A DNA stretch of 64,000 nt from Echinometra lucunter. Taxonomy: Eukaryota > Echinodermata > Echinoidea > Camarodonta > Echinometridae. A model generated the notes under the pieces. It saw nothing but the letters and a program-made list of their open reading frames with translations. It did not search any database and was not told where the DNA came from. The stretch is taken from positions 9,492,962 to 9,556,961 of the forward strand of contig CM057153.1 in NCBI GenBank assembly GCA_029962745.1, read 5' to 3'. Positions 38,823 to 51,364 of the stretch are shown piece after piece. The first letter of the stretch is position 1; every line of letters begins with the position of its first letter. Made by a program: the position numbers and the translations under genes.

Positions 38823-39985
38823 TGTATTTTTAAATTCAACATCGGATTTATTCATTTCCAACAGAAAAACAAAACATTGGCATACGTTGGACTGGTAGTC
38901 ATGATACACAGCGGAGGTGAAGGTAATATGATACTGTTTTGAGCATTTTTCCTTTGCAAGTAAATACACATAAAGGGATCTTCGAAAGAAGATCCATGTA
39001 TGAAGGAGTACAAAAGACAGAGAGAAGGGTCAACTATTCAAAATGATAATGTAAATGGTGAATGTTTTAATTTCTTCTTCTTCAGAAGATTCAGGACGAT
39101 TTAGAAGATTCAAATAATGGGACGGAGAACAAACGCATATGGAATAAGATCTTTTGACTCTAAATGGGCAATCATGGCCGCTCGGCGTCTGCTTAATGAG
39201 ACGGCCTATCTTTAATAAACGCCGGCCGCCCAAGATTTTAATACTATTCTTGTGATAATCAACGCTGTTAATATTTTTCGGGAAAACTTTATTTTTCCCC
39301 CAGTTTACGCACTAAGAAAAAATTGCACCCTAAATGAAACACTGACTGCACTTTTTTGGGTGCAATCTTGCACCCCGGACGAAAAAGGTGCAAAAATGCA
39401 CCCTTTTGTTCTTGTCTGCACCCTGAAATGCCCGTTTGCACCCTAAAAGGTGCAACTTTGCACCTTTTAGGGTGCAGATATTTTTGCGTACAAAAAGGTG
39501 CAAATGTGCACCTTCTCTAAAAGGGTGCAACTCTGCACCTTTTAGGGTGCAAAATGCCGCTAATTGCACCTTTAAAGGTGCCAAAGCTTGTAAAAGGTGC
39601 AAATTTGCACCCTAAAAGGTGCTCCCAGTGTTGCATTTGAAGGGTGCAAGATTGCACTTTTTTTTCTTAGTGTGTACCAACTGAAGAAAGGGTGCATCGA
39701 AAAGAATCTTCTTGTAGAATGAGCAAAGTGATGCATTGTTGCAAATGATAACGTCATTGATGGCAATGCCACTCACCCTTGGACGCCATCGTATGGCGTG
39801 GTCACCCCGGCTATCTGAGTCTGTGGACAGTGCATGAAGACGGCAAGGAAGGCGATGGTTTCAATGGTGCTTCCTACGATGGCTAACTTGAGAAGCCCAG
39901 GAACCTTGAGTTTCCATCGTCTCATCACCCAGCCTCCCAGGAAGATCCCGAAGACTGAGCCTGGAATTACAGCAATCCCTGAGTG

Positions 39986-40037
<52 letters not shown>

Positions 40038-40718
40038 GGGGGAGGGAGGGAGAGAAAAAAAAGTGTTGGTCATTCTCGAAACAGTTTTAACATTTCACAT
40101 GTAATTCTGGTCTTCCTTACGGTCATACTCTTTACAAAGTCATAAATTTAAACGAATGAAACGAATAATTGTTTTGTAATGTTTTGTAATATCTATTACT
40201 GAAGTACCTCATGATATAAAGCTGAACACTAACGGATTTCCGTTTTGAAAGCTATCTAGAAAGTGAACTACACGTCCTTTAGGCCAGCTCTTCCTCAAAA
40301 ACCTCCCAAAAGGCAATAAAAATAGCTGTTCATCTATTTTTAATCATGTCGACTAAAAAACAAGAACATGGCAGGTTTTTCTTAGCAGAGAAAAGTTTTC
40401 ATTTCCTAATTTGTGCTCACTACAAGTGTTGGCAAGATTATGAATCTACATTTGCCACTCTCCACCCAGGTTTTAAGTGGATACACCCGATAGGAAGCGA
40501 ATACCATTGTGGTTTGTTATTCACTGTGAGCGTCTGCAAGAGGCGCCTGGCTGGAATGCTCCCCAGGGAGTGGAGAAGTGCACACATTGTGTGTGGCCAA
40601 GCCTGAATCCGATCACTGGGATATTTCTGTGAATCGCTTAGAGACATTGTATATGTATTAGACCCTACAAAAATCCAGAATATCACTGTTATTATTATTA
40701 TTATTATCATCATTATTA

Positions 40719-40773
<55 letters not shown>

Positions 40774-43156
40774 TATTATTATCACCATCATTATTATTAT
40801 TACTACTACTGCTGCTGCTGCTGCTGCTATTACTACTACCTCTTCCGCTTCTCGTTTTCAGTTATGGGTACAGGGGAGCGTTTCATGAAGTGTTTTGTCG
40901 GTGAAAATCACCAACAAATGTTATAAGCTATTGAAAATCCTCGCATCTGATTGGCTGAAAGCAAATTAGTCAGTGAAAAAATCACCGACAAAACTCTTCA
41001 TGAAACGCTCCCCAGGGCTTTAAATATAACTTTCTGAATAGAATAGAAATTGCTCACAAAAAATTGGCCTGTTGCAAAGAGCCATTGTCTGATTAACACT
41101 GGCAGATATTATTTCGAGAGGATTAAAATGCTGCGGTGTTCCGGTTCATTGTAGATCACATCACCTACAACTATCGGTTTCAAACGAAAGCAATGGCATG
41201 GAATTGGTATCCACTGATATGCAAAAGTCTATCCAGGTATTACCCGGGACTAAAATGTCTCACTATCGTGTTCTCATTGTCTCCACTCTATGCACGAATG
41301 GTTTATCCTATCCTGATGGTTTCGATAAGAACACGGCGAATGAACACGTGTCCTTGATACCCTGACACGTTTCTCCTGTTCCGTTTCAACCAAAGAAATT
41401 CCTATCAATAAAGTGAGCCGACTCGATCAGCCAAGCGTAATTACAAGGTTGCGTTGATCTATTTCGGATTCATTTAATAATAATACTTATGCAAAGTCTG
41501 TATAGTAACTTTAGACTAACAGGTAGTTTTAACATGTTTAATCTTCAAAACTCTAAACCACATGCTGCCCGAATATTTGAACTTTGAAAATCATCAGAAG
41601 AGCTACACCCCTCCCCTTGCCCCTTCCCTCGTACACTTGTATCAACATAAGGACTTAAAGAAACAAGGAATAATTTTCATACATGACACCCTGTATACTA
41701 GATGTAATTATGTCAACCTCACCTGTGATTATAGTGGCAGTGCTTGACGTCACCATAAACTGATTTTCGAGGAGCTTGGGCAAAAAGGCAGCAAAGGAGT
41801 TGATGAGAAGTATATCAGGCACGGTGGAACATACAGTGAAGACGTAGGTCGGGTTAATGGCTAGGTGTTTGAGAATCTTGGCTACTCCTCGTATGTCTTG
41901 GATTAGACGGGGTGGTTCAGACTCCAGTGAACGCGACTGAACGTCCCTACCGAGACCGGCGTTCTTGTGAGATTCCAACGGCTTCTCTGCACGGATTTTG
42001 GCCGTTTCTGCTTGTTGCCATGAGGACAGAGAGAGAGAGGGGAAGAACAACCAGAGAGCAATGGGATGGGTTAGGGTATAACAGAGAGAGAGAGATGAAA
42101 AAGAATGACAATTCATTTCATTCCACAAATCTTTTTCTTCAGTGACAATTGAAAGAATTTGTTTACGTTTTAATTTTTTCATTTCCTTATTGAGAAAAAA
42201 GGCTGATATTACTTGTTAATCATTCAACTTCACTGTTTTCTTTATTTACAATGTAATCAGTTTCCGAAAAAGTAAATACAAGACAGACATATACTTACAA
42301 CTTCTGACTGCATAGATTCCTTTTTATGTTTTCTGGTAATAATAAAAATACGTTATCTTGTGTAAAAGTATTTTCATGATTATATTCCAACTCACTCGGT
42401 AACTCTCTAGGAAACAGTCCAATAGGAATAGAGATTGTGGTGATTAGGAACCCTGCGATGACAAAACCTAGCCACCACGCTCCTACCCAGCCAGGATCAG
42501 ATGGGGTAGCTGTCACTCTGACGAAGGGAGAAAAAGTTAAGAACATCATCACCAAGCCATGAGTGTGGTAACACAGTGGTAACACAGTGGTAACAGCTCA
42601 GTAACATTAATTTTAGCAACATCGTAGTAGCAATTAGTAATATTGTAATATTAAACAGGTAAGTAAAATCGTATTGACATCGTATAAACATCGTAGTAAT
42701 ATTGTAATAATATAGCAACTGAAAAGAAATATATTTTGGTCAGCCGGAAGCAGAATGAATGAATAGATGGACTTATTACCAAAACAATCATGATAATTAA
42801 TATTGTATAGAATAAACCATTTTAAGCTATAAACGGAAGCAATGCACTTGACATCTCATAGCTGTAGCATCAATAGTTTTCGCTTTCATCTAATGAAAAT
42901 ATTACAGAATTTATTACCAACTGGTAGATATTAAGGTATAATACTGATCTAGGCTGCACTCATTATGATCGAATATTTTGAAAAAAACATGATAAAGGGT
43001 TTCAATATTTGACCTCTAAAATATTAGCAATGTTGCATTTGGGGGAGGAGGGGGGGGGGGGGTTATCACACTAAACATAGTTTGACACTGGATGATTATT
43101 TTAATTGTTTTATTGGTAATTATATTGCGCAGTAACGGTATACTCTAAATTCATTA

Positions 43157-43212
<56 letters not shown>

Positions 43213-46200
43213 TTCCATATCAACAAAATTTAGAATGTAAAGTGAATACAAAATTCAGAAATGAAAAATGGAACCCACTTGGAACCAAAGCTTGTTTTTG
43301 TGGGTTCCCTGGAATAAATATAAAATCAATGTAATAATTTTCATTAATGGAATCTAAATCGTAAGTGAATTATGATACATAAAATAACAAAACTAATAAT
43401 GTCTCTTTCACGTATACAAACTCTGTATTATACTTATACAAACAGGTACAGGATATGGATGTGTTTATGAATATGTATATATATGATTTCCCTTATACAT
43501 ATGCAAACTCGAGTAAACAGAAGTACACAATGAAGAAAAGTTGGACAGGACAAGACAAAGACAGAACAAGATAAGACAAAACAAAGTAAAGTGAGACAAG
43601 ACAAGACAAAGCTGCCTGGACAATTAGGCAATGGAAGGAGAGAGAGAGAGAGAGAGAGAGGAGAGGAGAGAAAAAGAGAAAGAGAGAAAAAAGGAAGGCT
43701 TGAACAGAGGAGATGTTAGAGGTCATCCTAAATCCTAGCAGTTTGAGATTTGTATTTTTGGATAAGAATTTTTTTGACCCTCTGCTAAAAATAAAATGTG
43801 TGGGTTTATTTCGAATTGAATCTGAAAGAGAGTTCCAAAGTTTTGAACCAGTAAAAATAAATGTTTTGTTCGAAAGGATTGTTCTTGCTCTTGGCAGATG
43901 AAAAACCCGGCAGACCTAGTAGGGTAATGATGAATATTGACATTCTTTATGAACATTGTATAAAAAAAAAACATTTGGCTGTTCATTTTTATTTAAATTA
44001 TACGTAAGTGTTCCGAGATTGTAACTATAAGTCACCTATCTTGAGGATATTTTGTTTATAAAAAAGTACATCGGTGTGCGAACGAAAATCCGAATGACAA
44101 ATGATGCGCAAAGCTTTTTTTCTGAAGTAGCAAAATTCTGTTCAGGTGACAGTCGGCACAATTCCCCCATGCTATTATACCGTAGTTTAAATGTGGCAGG
44201 ATCAAAGTTAAATACAGATTAAATAGTATATGAGTCGGGAAGTAAAATTTTACCTTATTTATAATACCAATATTTCTTGAAATGACTTTACAAATATTAT
44301 CTGTATATTATCCTTCCAAGAAAGATTTTGTCAATAGTTACCCCCAGAAATTTAGTGCTAACAACTCTTTGAACATTTTCAAAAACAATATTTCCTGGAA
44401 GTTCATTTATAATATTACTAAAGAGCATTTAGTTTGTTTTCTCGAGTTGAGTGATAATTTATTGGCTTTTATCCACTCTGAAACCAGTTTCAGTTCATAG
44501 TCAATGGTGGCAAGCAAAAGGCAAGTTTAGAAATTAATCTAATAGATTGTGGTTAGCGACAAATCCAAAATTACATTAAGCAATTATAAATCAACAAGAT
44601 TGATTTCTAAATCTATTAGATTAAGATTTTTACTCGAATTGTGGATCAAGTCTAAAGAAATTTAGAGTGTAGACTATGAAAAGATTATAAGAACGAAATA
44701 TACCCTAGTGGCATGTCAATGTCTGTGTAAATGTTGAGGAAGAATCCCGCCAGGAGGTAGCCGATTGCACTCCCAAAGGTAGCCATTGTAAAGCATGTAC
44801 CTGCAAATAAAAATACAATGATAAAATCGTCATGGTGATTTATCATTTCAACTGGGGCCCAAACAGGAAAATATTTCAGGTATCTTAAATTTGCACTGTA
44901 ACAGTGTACATTAGGTCATTCCTGGGTGCCGTTGTATAAAAACTTGCTAGTAACTTTGCCATCAATGGTAACTACCATTGTAACGTTGCTCAACAGTCAA
45001 TCAAAATCCAGTATTCCATGAAAGTTACCATTGATAGCAAAGTTACTATAAAAGCAAGTTTTATGCAACGGCACCCAGAATTGATTTGAAAAGACGGTTT
45101 CCTCATCAATTAAGTTCCAGTACCTGGTGTTGGTACTCCAGTATCGCTCTTTATGTAAATTGTATTTCATGATACTTTGCACATGCAGTAATTGCAAGTG
45201 CTGTCACTGCTGCTACACCCTCAGGACTGCCGACGTGGGAACCTAACTTTCTAGGATATTCCGACAAGTGAATGCATCCTTTTTTATATTTCTAATAAAG
45301 GTATCCTTTTTGAATTGTTCTATGAGCCCTGCTTCTCACTGCACGCGTTTATTCTGCATCTGAAGTCATCATTAATGATAATCAGTAGTTGTATCACTGA
45401 CTGTTCCAAAATTGTCATTTGAAATTTTCATGTATTTTGATTGAATCATTTAATCTCCACTCATAGCTGGTTTTCAAAGGGGAAACCTTGGTATAGCTTA
45501 ATTGATAACTGTCCCACTTATGTAAAAATCTAAATAAAACCTCTCCCATAGTCATCTAAACATAAAGCCCCTCCCCATTGACATCATTTTGAACTTACTA
45601 AGGTATATCCCATTCTGCTCCGTGGTGATGCTTTCGTCGAGGTAGACTACCCCAAGACTTCCCGGTGGAGTTGCCCCGATTCCCGCTATAACCTTTGCTG
45701 CTCCAAAGAGAATGATATATTTTGATAATGACGAAAGACTGTTGTCATTCCGCTTACAGCTATCTACGGCTGATGTGGAACTACTGGCGTTGTGCAGTCT
45801 ACATATGGATTGATCTGTTTCTTCCCCGCTAAAGTAGGCGTATCTCTCAGTCGTAAAATGGGGAAGAGCAAAAAGGAGGGAAGCCACGCCTACCAAAAAG
45901 CACCCTATCGAAATCCAGCGTGGCTTGTTACCACGCCCACCGAGGTACGTCACAGGTAGCATGGAGATGATTACGGTGAATTCGTAGATGCTCAGAATGG
46001 TGCCAATGTCTTGACTGCGCAGCTGGAATCGTCTTTCTATCGATGTGATCGAGCTGTTCGTGAAACCATCTTCGATCATGAGCTGGAAATGAAATGAAAA
46101 CTTTTAAGATAGCTGATTCCTCTCCATGGTCCATACAAATAGCTTGATTTTCACTAAAGAGAGAAGGTTATTATAGACCTGCAATAATTATTTAGTACTT

Positions 46201-47173
46201 TCCTGATACTAAATAACATGAAACCAAGCTTCTGGTTCTTGTTTTGAGAGAGTAAGAGCGGAGAGGGGGTGACAGAGAGGAAAAGGAGAGGGAATGAAGA
46301 AGAAGAAGAAGAAGAAGAAGAAGAAGAAGAAGAAGAAGAAGAAGAAGAAGAAGAAGAAGAAGAAGGAAGAGAGAAGAAGAAGAGGAGAAGAGGGAGGAGG
46401 AGGAGGAGGAGGAGGAGAAGAAAACACAAAAGCGATGAGAGCGCCACACGTAGGAAAGAGGTGCTGTAATAATAGTAAGCAGGTATAACGAGAAGGCTCC
46501 AACATGATTATTCAAGAAAATGTTGCATTATGTCACAGTCGTTTGCGTCATATAAAAGCAACTTTACAAAACATAAACTTTCACATTATATCACAGTACT
46601 TGATGAGGCCAAGTGACATTTCCAATTAGTTTTTCCTCACAACACCATAACAATTTTTTCTTGCATCTACAAAAGAGTGGATGGAATGTTGCCGAAAGCT
46701 CCCCCCCCCCCTCTCATTGTTTCATCAGTGCTTTTCTGACATGGCGACAATGAAATATGTAGTGGGGCTTTCATTCTTTGATATCATGTTATCTTACACT
46801 AGTCTTCAATTGAATTAAATAGTTGCATTGGTAAGGTGATCAAGAACATGCTACCAGCGGCGGATTTAGTAAGGGACAAGGTGGCCCTTGCCGTCCTCCC
46901 TTTTAAAAACCACTTTGACCCCTTAATGTCACTTTCTTCGGAAAGGTTCTCCACCACTTTAAAAAAAATCCTATATTAGGTCTCTGAGTTTACCGTCATA
47001 CAAGCAGCACTGCTCATGGCAGCAAGAAGCCAACGTTGGGAGTTGAACCTCTGCAGCCATCGAGGGCGCCAGTCACACCATCCGCATGACGTCACAATTT
47101 CTTTAGGATCCGGTGTCGTCTGCCTGCAAGCTGTACTTCTTTCATGTCCTGTGTTCAGTGCTGGTCCTTCCAT
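36882..47173 (-). CDS. Slco: Organic anion transporting polypeptide (SLCO/OATP family), complete, 10 exons
   Basis: Coding exons are 46994-47173, 45599-46082, 44704-44800, 42396-42517, 41723-42007, 39777-39978, 38613-38757, 37912-38084, 37513-37577 and 36882-37156. All introns are GT/AG, every phase agrees, and the total is 2028 nt, 675 aa, normal for the family. Start chosen: ATG at 47173; upstream in frame is only microsatellite-derived sequence. Family marks: CGW near the N terminus, SSITSIERRF, YLGGRGNKPRW, signature WVGAWWLGF at residues 264-272, a Kazal-like extracellular domain with Cys467, 471, 473, 482, 494 and 498 (SPCHAGC) and then CSC at 510-512, and a PGPILFGVIIDSTCLQWQ segment late. 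Family knowledge: these are 12-helix plasma-membrane carriers for bile salts, steroid and thyroid conjugates and other anions. CGW near the start and the ETCL tail resemble the OATP4 group, but the subtype is inference. Exon 5 has a NAGNAG acceptor (42007 or 42010). Confidence 0.95.
39306..39676 (+). mobile_element. GGTGCA-palindrome foldback element, copy 2
   Basis: Same ends (TACGCACTAAGAAAAA, TTTTTCTTAGTGTGTA) and same order of GGTGCA/TGCACC motifs as copy 1. The palindromes are more regular here (for example AAAGGTGCAAATTTGCACCC). It lies in an intron of the transporter, about 100 bases after the donor of exon 39777-39978. Confidence 0.82.
40452..40800 (+). mobile_element. 5'-truncated copy of the same SINE family
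   Basis: Body from CCACTCTCCACCCAGGT through GGCGCCTGGCTGGAATGCTC to ATCCAGAATATCA matches the SINE at 11226-11654 in opposite orientation, but the tRNA-like head is missing. It ends in a long ATT/ATC microsatellite tail (about 40688-40800). Confidence 0.78.
40871..41015. mobile_element. Foldback MITE, GTTTCATGAA terminus
   Basis: Inverted ends GGGGAGCGTTTCATGAAG and CTTCATGAAACGCTCCCC, inner GTTTTGTCGGTGA/TCACCGACAAAAC, centre CGCATCTGATTGGCTGAAAG. No coding capacity. In a transporter intron. Confidence 0.82.
43160..43210 (+). repeat. GATT microsatellite
   Basis: Perfect GATT repeats in a transporter intron. Confidence 0.95.
43690..44512 (-). mobile_element. LINE 3' fragment within an intron of the SLCO gene
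   Basis: Read on the minus strand in shifting frames this gives WIKANKLSLN near 44470, then ISRNIGIINKVKF, then ILPHLNYGIIAWGNC near 44160, then a LWNSLSDSIRN block near 43820. That order is the C-terminal part of a non-LTR reverse transcriptase. Several frameshifts and stops break it. It sits in the third intron of the transporter and shares its orientation. A CT/GA microsatellite (43637-43690) adjoins its 3' side and a small MITE (44525-44671) its 5' side. Confidence 0.7.
44525..44671. mobile_element. MITE, TACACTCTAAA terminus, copy 2 (left end lost)
   Basis: Shares CAAGATTGATTTCTAAATCT and AAGAAATTTAGAGTGTA with copy 1 at 10409-10581. In a transporter intron next to the LINE fragment. 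Confidence 0.7.
44922..45078. mobile_element. Foldback MITE, GTTGTATAAAAACTTG terminus
   Basis: Inverted ends CTGGGTGCCGTTGTATAAAA and TTTTATGCAACGGCACCCAG, inner AGTAACTTTGCCATCAATGG repeated in reverse. In a transporter intron. Confidence 0.8.
46291..46425 (+). repeat. GAA then GGA microsatellite
   Basis: GAA repeats followed by GGA/GAG repeats, in the first intron of the transporter, about 210 bases upstream of its second exon. Confidence 0.95.
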
Positions 47174-47255
47174 CTGTATTAACAGCAGCAAAACAACAAA
47201 AACACTAACCACAACAATGATGATAATGATAACAATAGCGATAATAATAATCATA

Positions 47256-47570
47256 TACACTGTAAAAACGCTGTTTAAATCGGCGATGTTTAAAATTGTG
47301 ATGTTTAGAATTTGAGCAATATTGTTTAAAAGATATACCCTGTATTGTAAACATAAGTTGTTAAAAGCATCAAGCGAATTTCCAATGATATTGTTTAAAC
47401 AGTTTTAAACAATATCGTTGGAAATTCGCTATAAAATATTAAACAACAAACTCTTTAAAGTTTAAACAACATTAGTTGTATAATAGTTTAAACAATAGTT
47501 GTTAGAGTGACTCCTTAAACAGCGTTGCCTAAGATTTTTCAACAGTTGTTTAAAATATTTTTACTGTGTA
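47256..47570. mobile_element. Foldback MITE, TACACTGTAAAAA terminus
   Basis: Left TACACTGTAAAAACGCTGTT, right inverse TACACAGTAAAAATATTTTA. The centre (47370-47431) is a tight hairpin built from GCGAATTTCCAATGATATTG and its inverse. Many GTTTAAAC-like motifs. Located 83 bases upstream of the transporter start codon. Confidence 0.78.
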
Positions 47571-47924
47571 TATTTGAGCAAAAATTTTGGAAATGGTCGG
47601 AGATGTTAGAAAGGATGATACCAGCTAGCTTTGGGGATGGTTAGTGTATTGCTAAAAAAAATGTTATCAGTAATTGCGGCTGAGTGGTTTGTTACTCTCA
47701 TGGGTTTAGTGATAAGATGTAAATAAGAATATGAAGTATAGAAAGAGATATACTCGTATGTGAAATTCCGTTCGCTTCTATTTTCAGTCCTATAACTAGA
47801 AATAAACAATATTTGATTTTCAAATCCTTCCCTCGTGCTTAAGATGAGTAATCATTTGTTTATTCATATATCTGTTTGTTTTTTATCGACGTTTCTACCA
47901 TTCATATATTTATTCATTCATTTA

Positions 47925-47925
47925 C

Positions 47926-47956
<31 letters not shown>

Positions 47957-48003
47957 TTCATTTATTTATTTATTTACTTATTTATTCATTCATTCATTTT
48001 TTT
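47925..48003 (+). repeat. TTTA/TTCA microsatellite
   Basis: TATT/CATT tetranucleotides, imperfect. Confidence 0.92.
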
Positions 48004-48364
48004 ATTAGTAAAGAGAGATCGAAACTATCTAGAATATAGAATGAAGATGTACTTACAATTGCTGCTGGTTCTTCGAAAGATGAGATACGGACGAGAATAT
48101 CCCATGAAAATGGAGAAAGAATATTCTAGTAGTAAACTGTACGGGATACTGTAAACCGGCAGCACATTACATTGTCTCTGTGCTGCAATCAGACGGATTT
48201 TGGCGTGACTGAAAATGACTGAATAATCAAGGGTGTATTGAGACAAAATTAAATTGGCTATCGGTTTGTTGTGCTGTACAATAGTCACTGTCACTCATGG
48301 CCCACTCATGAAGATGTACACAAGCGATTCACCACGGAAACAAGCTCATTCTCTGTATTTGGAT

Positions 48365-48878
48365 TATACCGGGTGTCCCAGAAAAAAGAGGAAGGCGGAT
48401 TTTCAGTACTTTATCTTCAAAAAAGTATGTAATTTTTCTACATCTTTGGGTACACCATCCTCTATCGAGAATGATACCGATATCATCGAATTTGGTGAAG
48501 TACTTTTGATTCTATACCCATGTCTTAAAATACAGTCATTTTCAAATTTTGGGCTAGAGATTAGAGCAAAGTAATACTACGTTTGAGGGAAGCCCATTGA
48601 CGCATGTAAATAACAAAACATGCCATAATGTAAGGCCCTTCCCGGCACAATTCTGCTCTCATCTGTCGCAAAAAAACAAAAAACAAAAAACCATGCGAAA
48701 TTTGAAAATTACTGTATTTTAAAAAACGGGCATAGAATCAAAATTACCTCACTAAATTCAATGATCTTGGCATAATTTTCATTGGTAGAAGATGCTTTAG
48801 CCATTGGCGTAAACAAAATACATTTTGAGCGTAAAGTACTGAAAATCTGCTGTTCCGCTTTCTGGGACACCCGGTATA
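48365..48878. mobile_element. Foldback element, TATACCGGGTGTCCCAGAAA terminus
   Basis: Both ends carry TATACCGGGTGTCCCAGAAA in inverted orientation. The arms stay similar for about 190 bases each (AGTACTTT, ATTTTGATTCTATxCCC and TTAAAATACAGT in both). About 130 bases of spacer. Broken frames only. Confidence 0.8.
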
Positions 48879-50083
48879 CCTTGCTGCTGACTTTCACTGT
48901 ACGGGTTCTGTGCTCTTATGTCTGTACTTAAGCATCGCAGCCGTATGGTCATTGGAAATTAGAAACCGTACAAAATATTCAGCTCTTTTGTTTGGAGGAT
49001 TGGGGGCAGAAAGAATGAAATGATCCAAATAAAGGCCTTTCATTTTCCTTGATTGGTACGACAATAAGTTAGTCTTGTGAGATGAGAAGAATTTTAACAT
49101 TTCTAGCTGATCTACATTCTGCAAATACATAATATCCCAAAATATCTACATATATATATACCTACTCAAATATACTATCATTTGTAGGAGCTTGTTAAAT
49201 AATCGCACTTACCAAATGCCTTTTTTGCACAGATCACTGAAGTCAAACTGTTGCGATAAAACAAGAATTTTTTGTCGATTCAGCGTGGATACAATTATTG
49301 CAGCTTCAGTTTTCAGTGTTTAGAGCATCTATTTCATTTCCGACCAGTGAGGTCCTCCTCATACAGATATTAGCCTACATTTAGGCTTACATGTAGGTAT
49401 GGTACATCTATGACTGTAATTTACTCCACTTCGTCTTTGAAACCAAATTGGTTGGGGTGTATATAAAGAATGAACTGATCCCTTGTAAAACAGAATACAA
49501 TGATGGTTCTATTATCAATCTCTTCATCATATTTTGTTATGGTGATGGACTGCATAGCTCGTTGAACAACCAAGAGCACGGTTCAGTGATTTTTTTCGTC
49601 TACAAACTTCCTTGCTGTCACCATAGCCGCTGATGTAATGCGTGCTAAAACCAACACGTACAAAAACATTAACATTGCTGTAGTATGTGTTGATTTCCTG
49701 AGTTATTGTGCAAAGACATTTTTAAAAGCCATGTACCGGTAGTATCATTCTTTGCACAATAACGCAGTAATGGTATGAATGATATGAAATAAATGTTTCG
49801 CACAATTTGGGTGAAACTGCACCGATACTGCATTTCCAAGGAACATCTATCTATGGCATCAATCGTATGATTTTATACAGTGCTCTTTCAATGATAACTA
49901 TCCGACAAAGGCGATCATATTCAATTCGACTTCCTTCTGAGTTGTTTCATTGTTTCAGTCGGGCGCCATTTTATAAGTGTGTACGCGCTTTCTCAAGCTG
50001 CAAGAACGCGTTCACATCGTACCTCATATCCATCTAAAGATTCTAAACACCTTAATATAAAAAAAGAACACCTTACTTAAGGT
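48879..50083. other. No gene seen
   Basis: AT-rich. Short inverted words around TTGTGCAAAGACATTTTTAA and GTATCATTCTTTGCACAATA (49705-49760) form a possible small hairpin of about 50 bases. Confidence 0.55.
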
Positions 50084-50160
50084 CAGTTTGTAATCCCGAG
50101 GTTCGAACCCACAATATTCTAACCTCCAGTCAACGTCTCAAGCCACTCGACTTCTCAAAG
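50084..50160 (-). repeat. tRNA-like SINE fragment
   Basis: On the minus strand GTCGAGTGGCTTGAGACG resembles a Ser/Leu-type D arm and GTGGGTTCGAACCTC a box B. No intact acceptor stem is seen. Confidence 0.4.
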
Positions 50161-50761
50161 ATCTCTATTAATATCTCCATCACTAAGATTTTATAGATCA
50201 CTAGTCAAACATCTCCGGAAGATTTTCCTAATGGTATCATGGTTTATGACCATGACGGGGGACCTAAAGCTACATGCACTTCGTTTCCAGCAGCTAAAAA
50301 AAGTCACAGAAATCATTGGTTTGTGCAAATTTCTTTTAAATATCTTGGTTCTGTACATATCCTAAAGTTAATTTGGAGTGAAAATTACGACGTGTGTGTT
50401 ATTTGTATACTATGCTGTTGGCTTCATCATCATACCGAAATTATGGAATCTGTTGGTCGTAGATGGGGTAGTAGCAGTCACATAGTTCGAGCGACTGGAC
50501 ATTGTTTGCATAAAGCATTAATTTTGTAGGTCTTACTCTTTCCCAATATTTCAAAATGAATGCGCCTCCAAAAATTTGAAGGAGACTTCTGCCTCTTCTT
50601 TTCGCTTGGTTTCCTCCAGTTTGGAAAACTTCGTTTGTAAGTTGCCACTTTATGATAACAAAGAAATGCTGGGTTAACACACGTGTAAATTTAACATGCC
50701 GGGTTACAAAGACGGAATGACAGTGTACAGCCAGTTGAAGAATGACCTGGGCAGCCACACC

Positions 50762-50999
50762 CTCTTATTTCTGCCTAGTCAAATTTGACTCAGAATGGAG
50801 TCAGCTGGAAGTCAACTCTATTCGGAGTTAAAGTGACTCGGATTTCCGAATTAATTTGACTCGGAATGGAGTTACTTTAGTTGACGCCACACCATTCCGA
50901 GTCAAATTAATTCGGAAATCTGAGTCCCTTTAACTCGGAATAGTGGTGACTCTCAGCTAACGCCATTCCGAGTCAAATTTGACTCCGCAGAAATTAGAG
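50762..50999. mobile_element. Near-perfect 238-bp palindromic element
   Basis: Ends CTCTTATTTCTGC and GCAGAAATTAGAG. The arms read AGTCAAATTTGACTC, then GAATGGAGTCAGCTG, then ATTTCCGAATTAATTTGACT, and repeat in reverse through the right half with few mismatches, leaving almost no spacer. AGTCAAATTTGACT is itself palindromic. Confidence 0.85.
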
Positions 51000-51255
51000 C
51001 GTACTTAAAGGGTATATTTTACTAATATTTCCTAACTTATTGATGAACTTTAACCCTGGACTAAACACTATATACCAAACCCTAAGCCTAACCCTATAAG
51101 TACAACCCAATAGCAGAATATATGGGGTTTATGTGAGTTAGGTCTGGTCACAATTAGGCTGGCATATGGGTACCATCAGAGTTATATTATGGATATTATG
51201 GAGCCCTCTTTCCCCACGTAAGACCCATAACCGTTGCACCGCGGACCCCATCTTG

Positions 51256-51286
<31 letters not shown>

Positions 51287-51364
51287 GACTCCATAGTCAA
51301 AGTATGTTAGGTAAAAAGCAATTCTTTCTGAACAGACATTGATTATGGGGTTAGAAAATGTGGT

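Noticed and set aside
46154..46515. Overlapping frames of poly-Ser, poly-Leu, poly-Phe, poly-Glu and poly-Lys on both strands
   Set aside because: All arise from the GAA/GGA microsatellite in a transporter intron.
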